A stretch of 64,000 nucleotides of DNA, from positions 1,613,424,859 through 1,613,488,858 of the forward strand of contig NC_056725.1 in assembly GCF_019279795.1 (NCBI RefSeq). Reading direction: 5' to 3'. Positions 56,715-64,000 of this stretch are shown here, one piece after another. A program made the position numbers and the translations under genes. The DNA is from Protopterus annectens (lineage: Eukaryota > Chordata > Ceratodontiformes > Protopteridae). Under the pieces are notes generated by a model. That model was not told the origin of the DNA. It saw only the letters and a list, made by a program, of their open reading frames with translations, and did no database searches. Numbering within the stretch: the stretch's first letter is position 1; each line of letters begins with the position of its first letter.

Positions 56715-59700
56715 TTGTTTTATAAATTGTTTTTATTAATTTTTAAAACAATACAAAATCAAGATATAACAATATAACAATTAACAAAACATAGCAGTAA
56801 TAAAAAAACTATAGACAAGGTCCATACCAAAAATTTATACTAACCAAAACATTAATACTTTTCCAATAAATCTTTAAGTTTTTTCCATGAGAAATATTTA
56901 TCTGTGATATTTTATTTTCTCCAATAGACAGTCTTCAATTCTTTGTTACATAGAGGCTTAGCCAGGCCCACAAAATCAGAAAGAGAGGATACTTTTACTT
57001 TCCAATTCTTTGTAATAATTTTTCTGGAAATAGCCAGAACAGACCAAAGGAGAGGCACTTATGTTCTTGGTATGGAATCTGGAATTGGAGCATGACATAA
57101 AATCAAATAATTTCTAACAGTACAATTTTATGACCACTAGCTTTAGCAAAGTTTCTGAACTCTCACCAAAATGGAACAACTATTTTCATTCTATAATCAT
57201 ATGAAGACAATTTACATCTAGAACCTCATCACGTCTCCAACATTTTATTAAAAAGATTATGTGCAAATACTTGCAAAGTAAAAATTCTTCAATAAATTGA
57301 TGAAGCAGTATTACTTACAGATTTCAAATATATTTTTTATTTATAGCTGAAAAAAATTTCACTATTGGTTTTTGTTGAATAATTCCAATACCATGAATCA
57401 AAGACTATAGTTCAGTTCTTAAAATCATGTAAATTATTGTTAAATAAGAATTTCTTTTGGTCATATCACTATTAATTTTAAAGAAAAAATCCAGAATTTT
57501 ATGGATGGGTTTTGTATTTATATTTAACTGTATTTCTATTTTATTATTAATAAATTCCATAAAGATTTGTATACCTAACCAGCTATTTCCCCTGTATTGT
57601 ATCCAACCAAAAGGTAGTCACCTGAATGTAATTTAGTGCCATCTAAAAATGGATACCAGAATTTTAAATCATTATCATTAAGATCAAGTATTTTACTTAA
57701 ATTGAATGATTCCAGACATTCATTAGTAAATGCTGTAGGAAAGATTAGACCTAACAATTCTTTGACAAAATAATTAGTTTCCATAACTCTCCTAAATGTA
57801 GTCATAATATAATTAACAAAAGAATAGAAGTAGAATTATTTCTAGTGCTCAGACAAAAATCTTTTATGACCCAATATATTCTGTTAAAGCCAGATTGTAA
57901 ATTAGTATTTATTTTAAGTTTATAGTTTGAAAATAGAATTATTTCATATAATAGTTTGCAATTTGAAATATAGAAAGAATTCAGCCACTGACTTACTGCA
58001 TTTATAATGCCAGACTTAGCATATAGTTCAGTATTATTATTTTACATGCCAGTCAAAAGCTATTACTGTTTTTTGGGCATACTTTAAAAACTTAAGCAAG
58101 ACAGAATTTAAATGTTTGAGTCTTTCTGGACAAAAGAAAAATCAATGCCTATATATTAAATAATATTTTGGTAAGTTTATTATTTTAATCAACATAAATA
58201 TATCTTCACTTGCATAAAACATTTTATTCCAGTTACCAATTAGTTGAACTATTGTATTTTTTTTATATTTTACCATAACTGAATCTTTCCAACTAAATTT
58301 TATAATAATTCCCAAATATTTAAGTTGCATATCCTCCCCATTAAAGTTATTGTATTTTTAACGAAAATGTTTATTTTTTTTTTATTATCAAGCAATGTTT
58401 TTGTTTTATTATGATTCAAATTTAAACATGAAATCTTCTGAAAATATTTTATTGATTTAAGAACACGTTCTAATAAAGATTCAATTCCAACACTTATTTT
58501 ATAATTTTATAATTTTAGAAGTATAATTATCACCTATGGAAAACCCCATTGTCTTTGTATTAGTTCTAATAAAATTATCAAAAGGTTCTATTGACCAAGC
58601 AAAAAAACAAAGGGGATAAAGGGTATCCTTGTTTTGTGACTTTTATTATTTTGAAAGAACTAGATAAAACTATTCAATTTTAACAAAGGTTAAAGACATT
58701 TTACATAACTTCATTATTAAATCTATAAATTCTAAATAGAAATTATATCATTTGAGCAATTTGAATAAATGTAACCAATTAACAGAATCAAAAGCTTTGT
58801 TCAAGTCTAAATTTATAATCCAAAGTTCTATCTTATTTTTATTCCCACCATCTATTAATGGAAATAGTCTTATAATGTTATCATTTACTCTTCTATTTAA
58901 AATAAAACTGGTTTGATCATCTTCAATTAAACCTGGCATCATATGATTTTGCCTTTTACCAGTGTAGACATAAGCATTTTATAATCAATGTTTAAAAGAG
59001 AAATGGGGTCATAAGAAGAGTATACTTTGAGGTCTTTATCCTGTTTCAAAATAGGCAAAATCAATGAAACTTTCCAAGATAGAAGACTATTAGTTGTACT
59101 TCTCACTTCCTCAAATGCTTTTAACAGAATTTTTAGTATATTATCAGGAATTATTTTATATAATTCAGGAACTATGCCATTAAGACCAGGGCCCTTATTA
59201 TACTTTAGATTTTTAATTTGTTCTTTTGGTTCCCTGGAAGAGAATGATTTCTGTAGTCTTAAATTCTGTTTAGTTAACTTATGTTTTATATTTTCATTTA
59301 GAAAGCTGTCAGTTAAATTACTAGTATCTAAGGTTGATTTGCTATTGTTTATTCTTATTTTTTCTAAAACTTTCTAATATATCTTTTAAACCAGTTGCTT
59401 TCCTAATGTTGTTCTTAAAATTATATGCAATCTCTTTAATAAGATTAATATTATTTAATCTTTTTGATCCAATAGCTAACCTATGTAAATTTGGGGGGGG
59501 GTTATAGAATATGATTGTAATTTAAATTGTTTCATATTTATTGACATTTTATAATGTAATATTTCTACATAGCTCTGATTTAAGGTTTTCAATTTAGAAT
59601 TTGCATTCTTATCATTGGGTTTTAAGGTCAATTTTAATTTAACAATGTTTGATTGTAAAACAATTAACTCTTTTTATGTCACTCCTTTCTTTTGTACAGA

Positions 59701-60180
59701 TACGAGCTTTTAATTCTACCATATAATTTGCTTTAAAAATATCCCACAGAACAGTATCAGTAACTTCTCCATTATTATTAATCTCCATAAATAGATTTAA
59801 TTCATTTAAATACATTTTTTTAATTCTTTACATTTAGTAATATAGGCAGGAATTCTTTGACAAAAAACTAAATCATTAGATTTCAGAATGATATTCAAAT
59901 TAATAGCATTGTGGTCAGTCAAAAGACAATTATTTGTATGTCATCAGTTTTAGAATACACCCCAGTAGAAGTAAAAACATTGTCTATATTTGTTTGGGTG
60001 CCACATCTAAAAGAGTAATATGTGTAGTTAAGAAATTTTGACAATTTTAAATCATATATGTCTCTTAAATTCATTGAATATATGAAGTGGTCTAAATGTT
60101 TAGCACCTGCAGACATTCTAGTTTTTTTATCTTTAGTAGTATCTTTTTCTAATAAAATTGCCAATGAATTAAACTTCCCC
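56715..60180 (-). pseudogene. L1 ORF2, near full length, minus strand
   Basis: Read from 60180 down. Endonuclease end: LDHFIYSMNLRDIYDLK, YTYYSFRCGTQTNIDNVF (usual S.IDYF) and LTDHNAINLNI (SDH-type). RT: GPGLNGIVPELYKIIPDNI, SWKVSLILPILKQDKDLKVY, DPISLLNIDYKMLMS, DDQTSFILNRRVNDNIIRLF and LDLNKAFDSVNWLHLFKLLK. Then IEPFDNFIRTN stands after the QG..LSP..F block. KYLGIIIKF, WNKMFYASEDI and INLPKYYLIYRH are in the thumb. The C-terminal frame is 57575-57805. The YADD segment is deleted. Lesions throughout. This copy and the ORF1 piece at 9.4-10.4 kb show that an L1 clade occurred in this genome. Confidence 0.88.
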
Positions 60181-60221
60181 TATTGAATATAAGGCTATAA
60201 TATCTAAATATTTGTAACTGT

Positions 60222-60375
60222 CTGACGTAACCCTCCCCATTTATCCGGGCTTGGGTCCGGCATGAAAAAATACACTGGCTTGCAAGATGCAGAGGACAGG
60301 AAGAAATGGAAACAGATGATCAACTGTGGTGACCCCTAACAGGAACAGCCAAAAAAGAAGAGAAGATACATTTAT
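60222..60375 (+). mobile_element. SINE 3' part
   Basis: Starts taaccctccccatttatccg, with gggcttgggtccggca, and ends gatcaactgtggtgacccct, aacaggaacagccaaaaaag. The final 50 bases match the end of the SINE at 25903-26241. The first part is a block common in fish repeats. No tRNA head. Confidence 0.65.
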
Positions 60376-60867
60376 ATACTGACATCTTTAAAATAAAATA
60401 ATGGGAAAAAAAACTAAGTTATGGTTTTGAATTAAGGATCTACATCCAATTTTAACAAATTTTGTTATGGACAAGTTCATTAAACTAACTACTAACATAC
60501 TAGTTATAAAAATATTTATATCCCCTAACATGGAATAAAATATTCTTGGTTTCATGAAGTAATCATGCAAACCACACTCATCCTAGCACCATCCAATCTC
60601 AGTCTATTGGTACTACATTTGAGAATAAATTAAACTTTTGTACAAATTACCATATAAAGCACACTCATATTATAGATCTCTTTTTTTTTCAAATGCAAGC
60701 TTCAATACAATTTATCAGCTCTATCACTATTAAACATATAATTCCTATCCCTAATTAATAACTATTAGCTAATGGGCAAACTGTACATCAGTACTCTGAC
60801 TGGAGAATGAGCATTCTCTAGCAGGGTATTAATGTGCAAGTAATGCCCACTCAGAAGAATGACCCCT
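60376..60867. other. No firm call; possible LINE endonuclease scraps
   Basis: IKHTHIIDLFF near 60650 loosely resembles the THxxGHTLDLIF block but is too weak to assign. Confidence 0.25.
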
Positions 60868-61000
60868 TGCAGGGGGTGTAGAGGCCCTCCTCCTGTGGCA
60901 TCTGGCCTTACAACACCCCTGGGAGGGCATTAATTACACATTAACACACACACCTTGTTGGTCATTATTGCTTGCTTAAACCTGCATAAAATAACTTTGC
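60868..61000 (+). mobile_element. Second copy of the putative family B LINE 5' region
   Basis: Matches 7925-8035: caacacccctgggagggcat, taattacacattaacacaca and cattattgcttgcttaa. It is not followed here by a readable endonuclease. Confidence 0.45.
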
Positions 61001-62767
61001 TAGTAATATCAGAACTATATTTAACATTTGACATTAACTTCAAAGTGGCATAAACACATTTTCTTACTAACTCAGAATACATATTTATTTATTTAAAACT
61101 TCACTGAACTAAAAATAATCAAATGGAGCTTATCATTTACCATATCAATTTCCAAAAGAAAAGAAAATGGTTTATTACTTAAATCTTTTGCCTCTGCCAG
61201 ACCTGTAAGACTGCCTTAAAAACAATGTTACATAGAAATTATAAAAGAACTAATTATATTATAGTGTGCAATATTAAATCTCTGCACATCATAAGTACTA
61301 AATTCTAATCATAGCCAGCCTTAAAGGTAAAACTATGATAGTAAAACTATGATATATTTCCCAAAATATTATTGCTGCACTCTTGTTGAAGCTACTGAAT
61401 TTAATGGTATAATGTATTACAGTAACTATTAGTAGAGCTTTTCAGTTTAGCTAAAGATTATGAAATATCCAAACACATAGATCTACATATGATAAACTAC
61501 AAAGGTGATGATTACTTTGATGGTTACATTGATGATTAAATTGTTACTGTTATGCAGAAAGCCCAGAATTTCCAGATACAAGGTATACAAAATGATTGAG
61601 AAATTAGAGGAAAGAAAAAGACTTCTGCAAGAAAAACTGTCAGAAGATTCAAATGATTCAAATGAAAATTTGTGTTCACTAATACAACAGATTTGTGAGA
61701 AACAGTATATAGATCAAGAAACCTTGATCTGTTTGGAAAAGGAAACATCTGAGGAAGTGTGAAAATATAAACAAAACCAAGAGATATTTGAAAAGTATAA
61801 AAAAGAAATATGGACATGGGAAAGAAAGAGAGATTTGATATGGTACAATATTTATGCTAAGGAGAATGCCAAATTAATCAATGTAAAGAAGGCAGCCCCA
61901 AAAGAAGAAATAGACACATTTTGGAGAAGTATCTATGAAGATCCTATGGAACATAACAAAGATGCTAAAAGGATAGAAGAAATAAAAGAAAGAATAAGAA
62001 GTTTAAAGGTAAAGGATATGAAATGGGATGAAGTAACAGCTAGAGAGATTGAAACAAAGTTAAGAAAAGCCTCTAATTGGAAAATCCCAGGCCCAGATGC
62101 AGTATCTAACTTCTGGTTACAAATATTAACATCTTTGCTTGAAGAGTTAGCCATGAGTAAGAACTACTTAAATGCGCACCCCAAAGAAACACCAACCTGG
62201 CTAACAGGAAAAGCAATGCTCCTACTTAAGAGTGAACCTGCAAGCTACCCTAAAAACTATAGACCAATAACTTGCCTTCTGATAACGTACAAACTATAAA
62301 CAGGAATTGATGCTGACAGAGTTTATAGTCATTTAGAAGAAAACTCAAGTATGGTAGTAGAACAAAATGGCAATGAAAGAAAGTCATATGGAACAAAGGA
62401 TCATTTGTTGTTAAATAAAGTTATAGTGGAGAACTGTAAAAATGGGACGAATCTAAGTGTGGTATGGATTGACTACAAAAAAGCATTTGATAATATCCCT
62501 CATTCATGGATAAAAGAGTGCATAAAAATGTATAAGATACACCCCACACTGATTGACTACATTACAGTGACCATGAAAGAGCGGCAGACCACTTTGCAAT
62601 TAAGTCATGATAAAGGCCAAATCGTTAACCTAGGACTAAAAATTCAAAAGGGGGTATTCCAGGGTGACCCTCTGCCAGTGTTACTATTCTGCCTTGCCCT
62701 TAATCCATTAATCTGTTTAATCAACAGTTTAGGCCATGGCTATAATCTGGCTACTAAAAAACAACAA

Positions 62768-62862
62768 AGTGTAAAGACTTCTCTTTACCTTCTCTTTGTC
62801 GATGATTTAAAACTCAGTTTTAAATCATCGACAAAGAGAAGGTGAAGAGACGTCTTTACACT
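62768..62862. repeat. 47-bp inverted repeat (hairpin 1) in the R4 RT
   Basis: Arms 62768-62814 and 62816-62862 are reverse complements with two mismatches and one central base. The left arm contains the FVDD codons. Confidence 0.97.
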
Positions 62863-63009
62863 AAACAGCATTCTTATATCATCTGAAAAAGTTTTGACAA
62901 CTTACAGTTGTGCTTTCTGTTCCTCATCTGATAAACTTATCAGATGAGGAACTGAAAAGCACAACTACAAGTTGTCAAAACTTTTTCAGATGATATAATA
63001 ATGTTATTT
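62863..63009. repeat. About 72-bp inverted repeat (hairpin 2) in the R4 RT
   Basis: Arms 62863-62934 and 62937-63009 are reverse complements with about six mismatches and one gap, around a 2-base centre. It abuts hairpin 1 directly. Confidence 0.95.
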
Positions 63010-63839
63010 AGTCTTGATAAATATGCAAAAGCAACCTTTAAAGCAGGAAAACTGCAATGCCAAGAAAACATCAGTTTGAGACAAGAATGTGATATAAAAG
63101 AACTTAAGCAAGAAGGAGTGAATAAATATTCGGGAATTGATGAAGGATCAACAATAAAACATGTACAAATGTGAATAAAACTTAGTAAGAATACTTCAGA
63201 AGACTTAAATTAATCATGAAAACATCACTGACATCTAGGAACAAAATCCAAGCTATAAACAAATTTGCTCTTCCTATTTTGGAGTGATTCACTGGCCCAA
63301 AAACATGTTGGATAGATTAGATAGGAAAACAAGAAGGATGCTTCATGCTCACCAAATTATTTATAAAAATCAGTACATACAAAGATTATATATTCCCCGT
63401 TCGGAAGGAGGGATGGGCCTCCTTGAAATTGATTATATGTATAGATCTGCAATTGTGGGACTCCACACATATCTGATGACCTCACAAGATACAAAGCTAG
63501 TGAAAGTTTTGAAACATGAGGAGAATAAATCTAAGATGACTTCTCTGCTTAATCTACAAGCAGGAATGGAAATCAAACCTGAATTAGATAAAAATCATGC
63601 AGCAACTGAATGTGCCAAAAAACAAAAGAAAGAATATAAGGTGAAGGCTCAGATGAGAAGGCAAGAAATGTGGAAAAAGCATAAATGTAGTTGCAAGTAG
63701 AGAAAACTTCTGGAAGAACCTCATGTTGATCAGGAATGAACACAGGAATGGTTAAGGAGAGGTGAATTTAAACCAAGAGATAAAAGGTTAATATTGGTGG
63801 CCCAAGATAGTGGGCTGTGTACACTTTGATTTATAAAGT

Positions 63840-64000
63840 CCATTGAACATAGGTTCATCTATTCATAGGTAGGTACTAGGCTATTGGCCCAAGGGCCTAA
63901 GTAAGCCTAGCTAACAAGGTTCCCTGGCTTACACCACCCAAGAAAGTTATTTTCCTGTGCCCCTGTTGAGCAGAGCGACAGAAGTGATCCCTGGGGTGTA
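63840..64000 (-). mobile_element. CR1 3' end, minus strand, runs off the window
   Basis: The reverse complement contains ttagctaggcttacttaggc, ccaatagcctagtacctacc and tatgaatagatgaacctatg, the shared CR1 3' end and octamer tail. The body of the element would lie beyond 64000. Confidence 0.65.

Larger units (their letters stand above)
61505..63705 (+). pseudogene. R4/Dong-type LINE: ORF with reverse transcriptase
   Basis: One frame from 61505 to 62845 is interrupted by only two stops (61760, 62297). It contains KRLLQEKLSEDS, EIDTFWRSIYEDPMEHN, WKIPGPDAVSNFWLQIL, SYPKNYRPITCLLITYK and KSYGTKDHLLLNKVIVENC. Next are VVWIDYKKAFDNIPHSWIKE (catalytic Asp of RT motif A), GVFQGDPLPVLLFCLAL and LLFVDDLKLSF (FVDD site). 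The GTKDQLLINK and WIDYKKAFDSVPHSW wording is typical of R4/Dong-group elements (fish Rex6 is related), which carry a C-terminal restriction-like endonuclease. After a double inverted repeat, VVKTFSDDI...GKLQCQENISL and LYIPRSEGGMGLLEIDYM (63284-63700) continue the protein. The endonuclease itself is not seen. Least decayed element in the window apart from the rearrangement. Confidence 0.8.

Noticed and set aside
52880..64000. Further Cav3 exons (pore loop, S6)
   Set aside because: I looked for the LFKGKF-type start of the next exon and the S1-S2 exon upstream and saw neither. They are probably outside the window or too short to find by eye.

Overview
This is non-coding-rich nuclear DNA from a vertebrate. 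It holds two exons of one conserved gene in a long stretch of decayed transposable elements and tandem repeats. The exons (37695-37879 and 52753-52879, + strand) encode the end of S2 through S5 of domain III of a T-type (Cav3) voltage-gated calcium channel, closest from memory to CACNA1I. They are joined by a 14,873-bp intron. The mix of repeats (CR1 with an esterase ORF1, L1, RTE, an R4/Dong-type LINE, DIRS, Ty3/gypsy, Penelope-like elements and tRNA-derived SINEs with a 'gacccctaac...agccgaaag' type end) together with long CA/TA microsatellites suggests a ray-finned fish or another aquatic vertebrate with a fairly large genome. The species cannot be fixed from this window.

Layout. 1-7.9 kb: microsatellite, remnants of LINE endonuclease, CR1 3' pieces, Penelope-type tails and a small inverted-terminus element. 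7.9-15.3 kb: one old LINE (a Jockey-superfamily element, called family B here) split by later insertions: an L1 ORF1 piece, an RTE that itself contains a CR1 reverse-transcriptase piece, and a tRNA-derived SINE. 18.4-24.2 kb: a 5.8-kb array of a 32-bp AT-rich minisatellite with two inverted blocks. 24.3-26.2 kb: two SINEs, one with a CR1-like tail. 27.4-30.9 kb: microsatellite, an 80-bp tandem repeat, a decayed DIRS element (gag-like, RT, tyrosine recombinase), then a Penelope-like element with a GIY-YIG domain. 32-33.5 kb: family B LINE 3' end. 36 kb: 49-bp minisatellite.

The large intron (37.9-52.75 kb) holds a DIRS RNase-H-like remnant, an inverted-terminus element, a 69-bp in-frame triplication, a Ty3/gypsy integrase remnant, the most complete CR1 (46.1-49.75 kb, ORF1 esterase plus ORF2 endonuclease/RT), another LINE RT remnant and a minus-strand Penelope GIY-YIG remnant. 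After the second exon come a CR1 3' piece, a GT microsatellite, a Penelope-type tail, a minus-strand L1 ORF2 (56.7-60.2 kb), a SINE 3' end, an R4/Dong-type LINE (61.5-63.7 kb) carrying a striking double inverted repeat in its RT domain, and the 3' end of a minus-strand CR1 running off the window.

No intact transposon gene, tRNA or rRNA gene, CRISPR array or bacterial-type operon was seen. All element proteins are broken by stops and frameshifts. Family names rest on motif reading by eye, with no database search.
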